Of a stretch of 64,000 nt of DNA, positions 35,282 through 46,420 are shown one piece after another. Under the pieces are notes generated by a model, which saw nothing but the letters and a program-made list of their open reading frames with translations, did not search any database and was not told the origin of the DNA. Origin of the DNA: Clarkia xantiana subsp. parviflora (taxonomy: Eukaryota > Streptophyta > Magnoliopsida > Myrtales > Onagraceae); the NCBI GenBank assembly GCA_036873135.1, contig JAPTYO010000059.1:7495066-7559065 (forward strand), in the 5' to 3' direction. A program made the translations under genes and the position numbers. The first letter of the stretch is position 1; every line of letters starts with the position of its first letter.

Positions 35282-37115
35282 GCAAAATCATGGAGACAAT
35301 AACATTTTGAGAAAGAATTGCATACATCAAATATCTATTAAGATAGAGTCCGAAAGATAGTGATTCCTCAGTCATCTAAACAAACCGGCCACCAGTAAAC
35401 CAATGGAAGATGGTTGTGAAAGAGTTAACACTATTGTCGTTTTCTATCCAATAGACCAGTCTGTTAAAAACGGTTTAAATCGCAAATTACCGGAACGGGA
35501 ATTTTAAAATAAGCATACCCGATCTTGGCTTTCCCAATGCCCTTTTTGTTTTGAAAAAAATCATTTCGATGAATTCACGCATGCATACACAATTCTACAA
35601 TCCATGCAAATTATCAATGTTAGTAATATTCATCATTCATACCACATACATGCTTACGATTCATGCGTCTAATGTTCCGAGGAACTCATGCTTGCAATTA
35701 TAATTCTACTTTTAAGTAAATTATCAAACGCAACTACATCCTTAATATTCTAGCATAGGTGTCAAACAAGTAACATCCACATCAATCATACATATTTGGC
35801 GACTAGTTTTCAGTTTTAAAATAATTTTAAACACTAGGGGCTGATTTGCAATTCACGCTTATATTCAATCACGCAAGCTTCTAGACATGAATCCTAGGCA
35901 TTTTCAACCATCACAGCATGTCTATTCTAGTGCGCATACCATATATTTAACTAGGGCTCCGCCCACAACATGTAATATCCAGCTAGCTTAACCCAGTCAA
36001 GACAACAGTTCTAATCATGCATAAATATATATTGAATGATAAACAATTGCAATTCAGCCCACTAATTTATCCAGCCCCAAAAACATGTATCTCCGAGATC
36101 CATCCCCATAGTCGAAACAAGGCATAAGGGTTAGCAACCCCATGAGCACTGTGTAGTCCATTTCGAGGTTCAAAAACATTTGGATTTTAGAACTTGACCT
36201 CCCTATTTTAATTGACTTGAATTCGGTTTAGAAAACATTGTTTGGTTCAGTCAATTTCAGTTTGTTTTGATCTGGTTCGGTCTGATTCAGAAAATCCGGT
36301 TCGGTCCAGTCCGGAAAATCCGGTTCGATCTTTTCCGGTAAAAATCCGGTTCGGTCCGTTTTTAAATTTAAAATATGGTTCTGTCCGAACCGGTCCAATA
36401 AAATAGGGTTCGGTTCGGTTTAACACTCAAAACTGGTTTGGTTAGATCAACTTAATTACCCCGGTCCGACCCGACTCGAATAGGTCGAACCGATTGAGAA
36501 AATCCGGTTCGATTTAATTTTGTCCCGGTTTAACATATTGCACCGACCCAATAATTAAAATTTTAAAGGTTGGGCCGAAATGTTTACTTGTGGCCCAAGT
36601 AGGGTTTTAAATCCATTAAAAAATATTAAACTTAGCCACCAAGTAACATTAACTATATAAAATAATTTTCAATATTAGAAATATATACATATATATTTCA
36701 GCCATCATATAACATATATATATATTTATTGCTAAGATTCTATCTTTAAGATTAAATCAATCAACAATATATATATGTAAATTTTCGGCACAATATAATA
36801 TATATATATTTTTTATTTATTGTCAATATCTTTAATAGAGAAACAAATAACTGATAATATATTTTCTCAATATTTTAGGTAACTAAATAATATCTTTAAC
36901 CCTATTTAAATATTTAGATATATTGATAGTGATATATATTTCTATATATTATTGTGAATCTATATTTATGTTCCCAATTATAGATATATTGTTACCTTAA
37001 TTAAAAATTAAAATATGGTAAACAATATAATTTTAAACAATTTTATATGTTTGGCCGAAATTTCTTTGCTTAGTGACTAAGAAATTAAAAAATTTACCTT
37101 GAAAAATAAATAAAA

Positions 37116-37640
37116 GGGTTAACAGGTCTTTTGGTCCATGATGTTTGACAACTTTTGGGTTTTGGTCAATGATGTTTTATTTTTACCTAGTTTTGGTACC
37201 ATATGTTTGCATATTTTTTCTAGTTTTGGTCTAACCGTTACATTCCGTCCATTTTTTGAGATGTTCAAGTCACGTGATCCACTCTAAACTTTAAATTTAG
37301 TCTCTCTAATACTTTCTTAACCTTTTTTTTGTTCAATTTAATCCCGAAGTTTCAAAATTGACCCCAATTGGACAATAGGTCCAATTGAATTTTTGAAACT
37401 TCGAGATTAAATTGAACAAAAAAAAGGTTAGGAAAGTATTAGAGGGACTAAATTGAACAAAATTGAAAGTTTACGGTAGATCACGTGACTTGTACATGTC
37501 AAAAAATGGACGGAATGTAACGGTTAGACCAAAACTAGAAAAAATCTGCAAACATATGGTACCAAAACTAGGTAAAAAAAACATCATTGACCAAAACCCA
37601 AAAGTTGTCAAACATCATGGACCAAAAGACCTGTTAACCC
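37116..37640. mobile_element. 525-bp foldback element (MULE-like) in copia copy 2
   Basis: Starts gggttaacaggtcttttggt and ends with its reverse complement. Nearly the whole element is an inverted repeat with the turn near 37370. A perfect 9-bp duplication, taaataaaa at 37107-37115 and 37641-37649, flanks it. The matching region of copia copy 1 (about 31255-31290) lacks it. The open frame at 37463-37693 is an arm read through, not a gene. Confidence 0.92.
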
Positions 37641-37910
37641 TAAATAAAATTTTCGGCACAAACACTAATTGGGAACAAGTGGTCAAATTTTAAGATCAAA
37701 TTTTAATTAGATCTACAATCCAATGTTTGATTTTGATCAATATTATCTTTTTCTTGAAGATCATTCAACTTAACCAAGAACATCATGAAAATTTTGGACC
37801 ACCCTTATACTTAAAAATTCGAAAATTTTAAATTTTACACTTTAAAATTTCGGTCCAAAATTTAAATTTTCAAGAACATCAATTTATCAAAATCATGAAC
37901 TCCTAACACA

Positions 37911-37923
37911 AGCTCTGATACCA
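37911..37923 (-). promoter_or_regulatory. copia copy 2 primer-binding site
   Basis: The minus strand reads tggtatcagagct, complementary to initiator tRNA-Met, one base from the LTR edge (terminal CTAACA on the minus strand). Confidence 0.9.
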
Positions 37924-37924
37924 C

Positions 37925-38555
37925 TGTTAGATTACGGGGAGTAATCACTACGCAAACACAAAACATGATACGTTCATGTAATCGAAATTACGCAGCGGAA
38001 AAGTTACACATACCTCAACAGTTACTGTAGACCAAGATCCTTTGTACGAGAGAGTTCTCGATCCACCGGACGGAACCCGTAGAGGTTCTTGTGAAAGAAG
38101 CCCTACGTGGTGTTAGCTCCATAGCAAAGCCTCAGATCAATTATTGGTACGGGGACAGATCTTCGAAGAGTTGCTCGAAAGCAATTTGGCACACCCTAGG
38201 TGTAATATGGTTCGGCCGAAACTTGCTTGTGTAGGATGATGGTTTTATCTCTATAACACTCTTGTGAGGGAATTATGATTAACCCTAAAATATTCCCTAA
38301 CACCTCTTATTTATAGGAGGAGTAAAGTGGACAAAAGTCCAGTTTACCCCCTCACTAATGTTTCGGCCGGCCTATGTATTGGGGAGGCCCAATTTTGGGC
38401 CTCCCATGTCAATTGGGATTTGGGTCTAGCCCAATTATCCTAATGTGACATTTACCCAAGTTCATTAGGTAAACTATACATATTATGGGCTACCAATTAA
38501 GACGCCAATCACCATATACTTACAAATATCCTATCATCTCCATATTTTTTCTAAC
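37925..38555 (-). repeat. copia copy 2 5' LTR
   Basis: Plus-strand tgttagattacggggag marks the edge next to the primer site. The far end is placed near ttttttctaac (about 38553) because copia LTRs commonly have tgttag/ctaaca ends and different sequence follows. That end is approximate. cttatttatagg at about 38306 reads as a TATA-like sequence on the minus strand. Confidence 0.65.
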
Positions 38556-39976
38556 TCTTTCGAGGGAATATCTCTAGCATACACTCATGCTTACATCCCG
38601 AGCATACACATGCATGTCTACATATGCATACACACGTTTGCATATCCATGTCACATGTTTATTATATAATCACGGCACATATATACTTATACCCATGTCA
38701 TCGCATATATATATGCCCATATCTACATGTTTAATTTCATGATATTACACGTCGTGCGTCTGCTCACATACGCGCGTACACCATGTTCATCCGCGCCCAT
38801 GATTGCATACATAGACTTACATTATTATATATGTAAATGTCATACACATATACTTGCTGAACTAACCATGTCGGCAGTTATAACCAGTCCTGTTGAATCG
38901 AAAGGGGGGACCCGCAATAGCAAGGCCCACGCGCCAACGGACAGTAAGTCCACCTCGAGGTAACACTCGAACTTAAATCGAACGTATACTCTATCGAAAA
39001 TAGAGTCAAGAAGGGGCCGCGACACCACTTGACTCGGGGGAAAATGATGGGTATACGTCTGATTTATGTTCGTTTTATATTATTCGGACCTCGCCAACAC
39101 GTCGAACCCATTAAAACGGTCTAGAAACACTAACCCTCAAGTTAAAGTGGTCTAAACGAGCAACACGCGTGTTCGGACCAGACTCGTCCAGAATGTGCTA
39201 AGATAATCCGGAGGTGTTAACACACTCCGGATTGTCGCTCCTCGACATGTGTACCCCTACGTGTTTACACAACACATGTAGGGCTTCCCGACGTCAATTT
39301 TGCGCTCGTCCACGCCCGGTTCATATTTTACATTAAAGCGGCGTCGGACCATTCAAATCCGGCATAGATTCCCAGGTTCCCTATAAATAGGAACCTTGAT
39401 TATCCATTTCAAAATTAAGTGGACGTTGAAGCTCTACCTCTCTCAAAACTTTCTATATGTACAAATTCTAATTTAAGCTTCGGAGAGGGCTCATCGCACT
39501 CCACCCCCCTCCCTCTGCGTGGCGTGCGATACTGCCCCTCGTGCAGGTGTTCGAAGACGCACGTATCCCGGCACGTGCGAAGACCCGCTACATCAGCAAT
39601 CCAGAGCGCATTTATCAGGACCCGACTCTCTATCCAGTCTAGGTCCCAACACAAGGTATGCATACACACATACACTGCAAGGAATGCACATATGCATACT
39701 CCGCAAGCCGCGTATACGCGCATCCTCTGCAAGGCGCGTATATGCACATACTCCGCGAGGTGCACGCACGCGCAGACACTACAAGACATTCCAACACTTA
39801 GTCATTTTAAGGGCTTGCAAGTCCCCGGCAGTCCCACACTTCGACAGTCCGACACTCCGACTCTCCGATAGGCCGACAATCCAATACCCCGATTGTCGGA
39901 CATCCGCGAGCCCAAACAACCCGTCAACATAACTACACAACACTTCAATGGCCCGACGACTTTCGAGTCAGTGACC
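38556..39976 (+). mobile_element. 3' end of a Tat-type gypsy element with LTR-C, split by GE2
   Basis: 38556-39044 is a tail of catacacat-like repeats ending in a polypurine tract (gactcgggggaaaa). LTR-C starts at 39045 (TGATGGGTATACG). It has ctataaataggaacc at 39382 and the shared ttcggagagggctc at 39479. After gtgcagg come two minisatellites: gcatactccgcaag-like units (39655-39780) and cactccgactctccgat-like units (39835-39900). GE2 is inserted at 39976, and the LTR probably resumes at 48197 and ends at ccaaca (about 48211). Confidence 0.75.
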
Positions 39977-40627
39977 TGATGGGCCCCGGCGAAGGCCGTT
40001 AGGCCCCTTAACGATTGGCAAACGGCGACTAGGCCTGGTGAGCTAGGAGCTGGGCTGCTGGAAGGCTAAGGGCTCCGACGGAAGGAGGCCCCGACATTGA
40101 ATGGCCCCGAGCAAGTATGGCTCCGATAGGGAAGAGCCCCGAAGATATCGGACCTGGACGTAGTCGGTCCCGATATGGGAGTTGACACCACTCCCCGACA
40201 CCGAATCCTCAACGATGTAACTTGGGAGTCTCCGATAATGATCGAGACTCGCCAGTAAGAGCACAATCCCGGAAATCTCGCCATGATTACAGTAGTGGTA
40301 TAATGGGCGAGATATGTGGGATACGAATAACTGTACAAGATACGTAGCAAGATATACGGCGAGATATGTGGGATAGTGGATCACAATCCAACCGCCTAAT
40401 CAGGTAACTGGGATAGCCTTTCCTCTATAAAAGGAGGGAAGTTATTCCAGATTAGGGTTACGTTTTTGACATACGCACAAATACTGCTTGCTTGATCTGT
40501 TGACCACCGTACTTACATTAAGCATCGGAGAGGGATTCTGGGCCGCCGCCCTCTATTCCCCTTCTGCAGGATTACGAGGAGCTAAGGAATCCGTCACCGT
40601 AACCGGAGTTCCCGCCGTGATCCAACA
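39977..40627 (+). repeat. GE2 5' LTR
   Basis: 651 bp, TGATGGGCCCC to TCCAACA. A TATA-like ctataaaagg at about 40424 precedes the shared aagcatcggagagggattc. Confidence 0.97.
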
Positions 40628-40646
40628 TTGGCGCCGTCTGTGGGAA
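40628..40646 (+). promoter_or_regulatory. GE2 tRNA primer-binding site
   Basis: ttggcgccgtctgtgggaa follows the 5' LTR directly and is identical to the GE1 site. Confidence 0.92.
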
Positions 40647-40693
40647 CGCAACAAAAAGCCAAAAGTAAGTTTGCTTCCCTCTGATTCTATACC

Positions 40694-42109
40694 ATGGCTG
40701 GCAACAGACCGCAACGTTCAGGCAAGCAGGTGCCGGCCACCAGCAATCCCCCTGAGGATGCTACCCAGCATCAGGATTTGAGAGATGATGGTGACAGCAC
40801 TCGCCGAGACGACATCGCGCGAAGGAACAACCCCCCTGGTGGATCCAGAAACGAGACACCTTCCCAGAATCCAGAGCTGGCCAGGGTAGTGGCAGAGGCC
40901 ATGCCCCTATTCATGGAGGCCATGGAGGCCCTCCTAGACCGGAGAGAAGCTGCTAGATGGCAGGCCGATCTACCGCCGCTCCCTCCGCGGCGAGATGCTC
41001 CCAGAAGGCAGATGGACGATAACCTGCCGCCACCCCCTCCGTTGAGGGAACAGCCCATGCCCCCTAATCCAGCACCAACGGAGAATTTTGTGGTCGATGG
41101 ACCAGGGCCCGTACAACAAAGGACTATCCCCTTGAATGGTCCCCTCACTGCCGACCAGGTAGTAAAGATTGAGGGTATCTGCATGGGAGATCAGAAGCCC
41201 ATGATGTCGGAATTGGGGAGTCAGGAGACCCATCCTTTCGTCCCCAGATTGATCCATACCTTGGCCCCTCCAGGCCTGGGTATCCCGAAGATAGACGAGT
41301 ACGACGGGGTCGCGGACCCGGTTCGCCACGTGCAGAAGCACCTGACAGCGTGCATGGGCAGGACCCCTGATGAGGATGTTATCTGTGCGTTGTTCCCGAG
41401 CACCTTGGGAGAGAAGGCGATGACGTGGTTCTACAGTCTGCCCACTGGATGTATAACCTGCAGGAAGGATATGCATCAGCGATTCAACGCCCAGTACCAA
41501 GGGCGTCGACGGCTGCTGAAGAGTGTTCGGACCCTGCATGAGGTGGTCCAGAGGCCTGACGAATCGCTGGCCCAATACTACCAGCGTTACACGGCTGGCA
41601 TGACCGAGCTAGATGAGGAGATATCGGAGGGCGAGGCCATCCGCACCTTCATAAAAACCCTCAATCCCCCCTACGGCTCCGACTTACTTCACAGTGTCGC
41701 GGCCAAAAAAGTCTGGAACATGGAGGCACTCCAGGTGAGAGTAAAACAGCAAATCGACGTCCAAGAGTCGAAGATCGCTGCCGGAGAATTGGCTCCTCCC
41801 AAGGGGCGCGAAGGAAAGCAGTTGTTCAAACCATTGGACAACCGACACAGGAAGGATAGCTCCGAGGGTAGTCGGAGTCGTGGACGCTCCGATAGGAGGG
41901 AGGATAGGCGTCCGACCAAGAGGGACAGTCAGAGGGAGGAGTTTACCCTCCTCAACAGGCCTTTGAAAGAGGTCTTGGCGGTAATGGAGAAGCAAGGCCT
42001 CGCTCGTTTCCCCAAGAAGAAGGAAGGAGAAAAGTTGGGCTCCCGCACCGACCGTACTGCCGATTCCATCGGGCCTCTGGTCACGACACTGACCAGTGTC
42101 GGGAGCTGA
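40694..42109 (+). CDS. GE2 gag polyprotein part
   Basis: 471 codons from the ATG 48 bp after the primer site. The N-terminus is basic and Pro-rich, followed by a helical stretch (ELARVVAEAMPLFMEAMEA) and a Pro-rich linker. The retrotransposon-gag core covers PKIDEYDGVADPVRHVQKHL, MTWFYSLP and QYYQRYTAGMTELDEEISEG. The tail is basic. The last about 20 codons are frameshifted: relative to GE1, one base is missing near 42054, so the zinc-knuckle (C..H....H....C type) falls out of frame and translation stops at 42109. Family elements usually make Gag and Pol as one frame, so this copy should make Gag but little or no Pol. Confidence 0.92.
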   Translation: MAGNRPQRSGKQVPATSNPPEDATQHQDLRDDGDSTRRDDIARRNNPPGGSRNETPSQNPELARVVAEAMPLFMEAMEALLDRREAARWQADLPPLPPRRDAPRRQMDDNLPPPPPLREQPMPPNPAPTENFVVDGPGPVQQRTIPLNGPLTADQVVKIEGICMGDQKPMMSELGSQETHPFVPRLIHTLAPPGLGIPKIDEYDGVADPVRHVQKHLTACMGRTPDEDVICALFPSTLGEKAMTWFYSLPTGCITCRKDMHQRFNAQYQGRRRLLKSVRTLHEVVQRPDESLAQYYQRYTAGMTELDEEISEGEAIRTFIKTLNPPYGSDLLHSVAAKKVWNMEALQVRVKQQIDVQESKIAAGELAPPKGREGKQLFKPLDNRHRKDSSEGSRSRGRSDRREDRRPTKRDSQREEFTLLNRPLKEVLAVMEKQGLARFPKKKEGEKLGSRTDRTADSIGPLVTTLTSVGS

Positions 42110-42156
42110 AGAAGGAAATAGAGAAGCTTATCCAGAGGGGTAAGCTGAAGGAGTTC

Positions 42157-45100
42157 GTGGGAGACTCCCGCTGCAAGCCCCGTTCCCGATCTCGGTCAAG
42201 GTCCAAATCTCGATCGAGGTCCCCAAGGAAGAGGAGGTCCGACGCAGAGCCCTCGGAGGGCCCATCAGGGTCCCGACAGAAGAGGATTATTAATGTGATC
42301 CATGGAGGGTTCGCTGCAGGGGGAGACACATCGTCTTCTCGGGAGCGTTATGCCAACCAAGTGCCAGTCGCAGTGGTTTTGGGAAAAAGATCTCGGTCGT
42401 GGACCCCGAAGGAGGAGACGGAGATCACCTTCTCGGCGAAGGATCTGGAGGGAGTAGAGACCCCCCACGAGGATGCTCTAGTAGTGACATTGGACGTAGG
42501 GGGATTCGAAATGAAGAGGATCCTCATCGATGGAGGAAGCTCCTCCGACATCCTCTTCTCCGACGCCCTGGAGCAGATGGGGAAAAAGAAGAAAGACTTA
42601 CGAGAGGTTAGCTTCCCGATGGTAGGATTTTGCGGCACAACCTCTTATCCATTGGGGGTCATTACGTTGCCCGTGTGGTTCGGCAGTGGCTGGAAGATGG
42701 AGAAGAGAGATGTGGAGTTCGTGGTGGTCGAATCCACAGGGACGTACAATGCGATCATTGGAAGAACCACTATCAACCCGCTGATGGCAGTAGCCTCAAC
42801 TGTCCATCAGAAACTGAAGTTCCCGACTGAGAATGGGGTCGGCGAAGTGAAAGGCGACCAGGTGGCGTCGAGACGATGCTATGTCAACGCCACGAGAAGA
42901 TCAAGGAAGGAGGCTATGTCGGTTCTCCAAACAGACACTGATCCTCGAGAGGAGTTTGGGCGTCCCGCCCCCATGGAGGACCTCAAAGAAGTCGAGATAG
43001 ATGGACCCGAGAGGAGGGTAAAGATCGGATCCGCCCTATCCGAGGAAAAGGCTCAGGAGTTGATCGCCCTATTGAAGGAATTCAAGGAGTTATTTGCCTG
43101 GTCTCCGAGCGATATGCCAGGAATCAGTCGGGACGTGATCGAGCATGAATTGAATATCGACCCCACGATCAAGCCGATCGCACAGAAGAGACGTCCGATG
43201 GGAACAGACAAGAGGATTGCAATCCAGCAGGAGGTTGGCACATTGCTCGATGCTGGGTTCATTAGGGAGATCCGATTCCAGACTTGGGTAGCTAACCCAG
43301 TGCTGGTGAGGAAGAGCAACGGGAAGTGGCGGATGTGTGTCGACTTCCGCGACTTAAACAAGGCTTGCCCGAAGGACTGTTATCCACTCCCTCGGATCGA
43401 CCAACTGGTGGATGCTACATCGGGGCATGAGCTGCTAAGCTTTATGGATGCTTATTCTGGTTATAACCAGATAAAGATGGCGAAAAAGGATGCCCCACAT
43501 ACCGCCTTTTACGCTGACAGCGAAGTCTTCCAGTACGACGTCATGCCTTTCGGCCTGGTGAATGCGGGGGCGACATACCAGAGGATGGTGAACAAGCTGT
43601 TCGGGGACATGATTGGGAGTACCATGGAAGCCTATGTAGATGACATGCTGGTGAAGTCCCGACGAGCATCAGACCACGTTGGCAACTTGGCAATGGCCTT
43701 CGAGAGGATGAAGCTCCACCAGGTCCGCCTGAATCCAGCCAAATGTGCTTTCGGAGTCCATTCCGGGAAGTTCTTAGGCTTCATGGTGAGCCAGAGGGGG
43801 ATCGAGGTAAATCCCGAAAAACTAAGGGCGATAGAGGAGATGCAGTCCCCGACCAATCATAGGGAGGTGCAGGTGCTGAACGGTCGGCTGGCTTCGATGA
43901 ATCGCTTCTTATCCAAGGCCAGCGACCGGTCGATGCCATTTTTCAGTGTGTTAAGAGCCAACCGACAGTTCGAGTGGACTGCTGAATGTGAGGAGGCGTT
44001 CCAAGCGCTCAAACAACATCTCCGCGACCTCCCGCCACTTGCGAAGCCAACTCCAGGCGAGCCGCTCTATCTTTATTTGGCTATTTCTTCGTTTGCAATA
44101 AGCTCTGTTCTAGTTAAAGCTGTCGAGGGCAATCAGATTCCTGTCTATTATGTAAGCAAGGCGTTTGCCAAGAGTGAAATGAATTACCCTCCGATTGAGA
44201 AGTACCTCTTTGCGTTGATTATTACTGCTCGAAAGTTACGGCCCTACTTCCATGCGCATGAAATTACGGTGTTGACTGATCAGCCATTGAAACACTTCTT
44301 GAACCGGCCCGATGCGTCGGGGAGACTAGTAAAGTGGGCCGTGGAACTTAGCGAGTTTCGAATTCATTTCGCTCCGAGAACAGCTATCAAAGGGCAGGCA
44401 TTGGCCGACTTTATAGTTGAATCTACTATTCCCGATCCTGAAGCAACGGAAACAGTAGAGGGGGCAACCGGGAATACTGAAGAGGCCCCGACGGCAGGGC
44501 AGTCGGAACAGCCAAATAAGGAGAACACCTGGGAGTTGTACACGGATGGCTCCTCAAGCTCGGACGGATCGGGGGCGGGGTTCGTATTGAATCCGCCAGG
44601 CGGGGCGGAGCCACTTCGATATGCATTGGCCCTAACATTTAGAGCCACCAATAACGAGGCGGAATATGAGGCTCTCATAACGGGGCTGAAAATCGCAAAG
44701 GGCACCGGAATTGAACATTTGAAGGTGAAGTGTGATGCTAGCCTGATTGTAAATCAGGTTCGGGGGCAGTATGGAGCAAAGAATCCGGTCATGAAGAAGT
44801 ATCTTCAGGAGGCTAGGACCTTGAAGGAGAGCTTCAAAAGCTTTGATATCGAGGCGATTCCGAGGGAAGAGAATGTGGAGGCTGATGCCTTGAGCAAATA
44901 TGCCTTGGGGGCACCTTTGGAAGAAAGTCGGAAGGTACACTTCTTGGAGAAGGTGATTCTATCGACCACCGATCTGTCGGAGGTGTACGCTATCAGGACA
45001 GGGGCAGAGGAGGAATCCACTTGGATGACCCCGATAATTGTGTACTTAACGACGGGGGCACTTCCTGAAGATAAAGTGGCAGCGGAGCGACTGCGACGAA

Positions 45101-46290
45101 TGTCAATTAATTACGCGATGGTGGACAACCAGTTGTACAAAAAGGGTCTGCTTTCGACGCCCTTCTTGAAATGCGTGGCCGAACCCGATACGACTCGGAT
45201 TCTGAGAGAATTGCATGAGGGAGTCGCAGCCTGTCACGAAGGCGCTCGATCTATCCTGAGGAAGGCGTTGAACTTGGGATATTATTGGCCTACGATGAAT
45301 AAGGAAGCAACGACGCTTGTTCGATCCTGTGACGCGTGTCAGAGATATGCTTCGAATATAACAGCCCCCGCCGCTGATTTGATGCCCATTGGGAGTGCTT
45401 GGCCCTTCGCACAGTGGGGCATTGACCTGGTGGGACCCCTTCCGAAAGCAAAGAGCCAGTGCACACATCTGCTGGTCGCGATCGACTACTTCTCGAAGTG
45501 GATCGAGGCTAAGCCGTTAGCCAAAACAACAGCAGGACATATCATTAAGTTCCTTCAGACCCGAATTCTGTCGAGATATGGGGTGCCGAAGGTGATCATT
45601 AGTGACAATGGTCCTCCGTTTAATGGGGCCCAGTTGGAGAGGTTCCTAGACGAGTTTGGTATCGAGCATCGAACAGCGTCCGTCCACCACGCTCAGACCA
45701 ATGGGCAGGTAGAGGCGGCCAACAAAATCGTGATGGAGGGCTTGAAGAAGAGGGTCTACGCTTTGGACGGAAAATGGCTGGACGAACTGGAGAACGTGTT
45801 GTGGGCGGTCCGAACGACACCCAAGCGGTCAACAGGTGAAACCCCGTTTGCACTTGTTTATGGAACAGAGGCGGTCGCTCCCGTGGAAATCGCGGTGGCG
45901 TCCCATCGAACCAGCAGCTATGAGCCCTCGACGAGTCCAGGAAGAGCCAGGATAGGACCTTTGACGAATGACGAAACAAGGCGCCTGGAGTTATCCTTGC
46001 TAGAGGAAAAACGGTTGGAGGCCGACATAGCGCAAGCTCGGATGCGTTTGGCGACGGCCAGGTACTACAATCGGAAGGTCAAGTCGCGACAGTTCTACGC
46101 AGGAGAACTGGTCCTACGACGGAATGAATTCGCCCTACAAGATCGGATCAACAAGATGTCCCCGAAATGGGAAGGGCCTTACAAGATCGTAGGCATGCCG
46201 GCCCCGAACGCTTACAAGTTAGAGGATCTCGACGGCAAGGTTTTAAGAAACACCTTTAGTGGTGAACATCTGAAGAAATGCCATGTTTGA
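42157..46290 (+). CDS. GE2 pol: protease, RT, two RNases H, integrase
   Basis: 1377 codons. An Arg/Ser-rich start (KPRSRSRSRSKSRS) leads to the protease (LIDGGSSSDILF, catalytic Asp near residue 125). RT covers WRMCVDFRDLNKACPKDCYP, FMDAYSGYNQI and AYVDDMLVKS with its active site intact. Gypsy RNase H includes YFHAHEITVLTDQPLKH. A second, archaeal-type RNase H covers ELYTDGSSSSDGSGAG, EAEYEAL and VEADALSKYA. Integrase has an HHCC finger (CHEGARSI, CDACQRYA), WGIDLVGPLP, DNGPPFNGAQ and a C-terminal domain ending GEHLKKCHV. The true start is upstream in the gag frame; 42157 is only the first ATG after the frameshift. Two RNases H place it in the Tat lineage. Confidence 0.95.
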   Translation: MGDSRCKPRSRSRSRSKSRSRSPRKRRSDAEPSEGPSGSRQKRIINVIHGGFAAGGDTSSSRERYANQVPVAVVLGKRSRSWTPKEETEITFSAKDLEGVETPHEDALVVTLDVGGFEMKRILIDGGSSSDILFSDALEQMGKKKKDLREVSFPMVGFCGTTSYPLGVITLPVWFGSGWKMEKRDVEFVVVESTGTYNAIIGRTTINPLMAVASTVHQKLKFPTENGVGEVKGDQVASRRCYVNATRRSRKEAMSVLQTDTDPREEFGRPAPMEDLKEVEIDGPERRVKIGSALSEEKAQELIALLKEFKELFAWSPSDMPGISRDVIEHELNIDPTIKPIAQKRRPMGTDKRIAIQQEVGTLLDAGFIREIRFQTWVANPVLVRKSNGKWRMCVDFRDLNKACPKDCYPLPRIDQLVDATSGHELLSFMDAYSGYNQIKMAKKDAPHTAFYADSEVFQYDVMPFGLVNAGATYQRMVNKLFGDMIGSTMEAYVDDMLVKSRRASDHVGNLAMAFERMKLHQVRLNPAKCAFGVHSGKFLGFMVSQRGIEVNPEKLRAIEEMQSPTNHREVQVLNGRLASMNRFLSKASDRSMPFFSVLRANRQFEWTAECEEAFQALKQHLRDLPPLAKPTPGEPLYLYLAISSFAISSVLVKAVEGNQIPVYYVSKAFAKSEMNYPPIEKYLFALIITARKLRPYFHAHEITVLTDQPLKHFLNRPDASGRLVKWAVELSEFRIHFAPRTAIKGQALADFIVESTIPDPEATETVEGATGNTEEAPTAGQSEQPNKENTWELYTDGSSSSDGSGAGFVLNPPGGAEPLRYALALTFRATNNEAEYEALITGLKIAKGTGIEHLKVKCDASLIVNQVRGQYGAKNPVMKKYLQEARTLKESFKSFDIEAIPREENVEADALSKYALGAPLEESRKVHFLEKVILSTTDLSEVYAIRTGAEEESTWMTPIIVYLTTGALPEDKVAAERLRRMSINYAMVDNQLYKKGLLSTPFLKCVAEPDTTRILRELHEGVAACHEGARSILRKALNLGYYWPTMNKEATTLVRSCDACQRYASNITAPAADLMPIGSAWPFAQWGIDLVGPLPKAKSQCTHLLVAIDYFSKWIEAKPLAKTTAGHIIKFLQTRILSRYGVPKVIISDNGPPFNGAQLERFLDEFGIEHRTASVHHAQTNGQVEAANKIVMEGLKKRVYALDGKWLDELENVLWAVRTTPKRSTGETPFALVYGTEAVAPVEIAVASHRTSSYEPSTSPGRARIGPLTNDETRRLELSLLEEKRLEADIAQARMRLATARYYNRKVKSRQFYAGELVLRRNEFALQDRINKMSPKWEGPYKIVGMPAPNAYKLEDLDGKVLRNTFSGEHLKKCHV

Positions 46291-46420
46291 CAAATAAGTC
46301 GTCCGTAGAGGCGCGAAGATGTAATTAAGTCGCCCTGAGTGGTGCATGCTATGTTAAAGACATCAATCAATAAAGAGGTGACTTCTGATCAAAGTATTCC
46401 TGAGTTGTTCTCGATACATT

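Larger units (their letters stand above)
33090..38555 (-). mobile_element. copia copy 2, degenerate
   Basis: Same family and orientation as copy 1. It includes the linker region (33090-33250), the empty MULE site (33808-33816), a gag-like open frame, a leader, a foldback insertion, a primer site and a 5' LTR. RT and RNase H are absent, as its 3' part was replaced by LTR-B. The protease and most of integrase expected between gag and the linker are also absent. Confidence 0.8.

Noticed and set aside
39415..39932. Overlapping frames of 124-150 codons on both strands
   Set aside because: They fall in the LTR-C minisatellites. Periodic repeats keep several frames open without coding.
40771..45979. 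Minus-strand open frames of up to 201 codons across GE2 gag-pol
   Set aside because: They are antisense shadows of GC-rich coding sequence, unlike the GE1 aORF, which lies outside pol.
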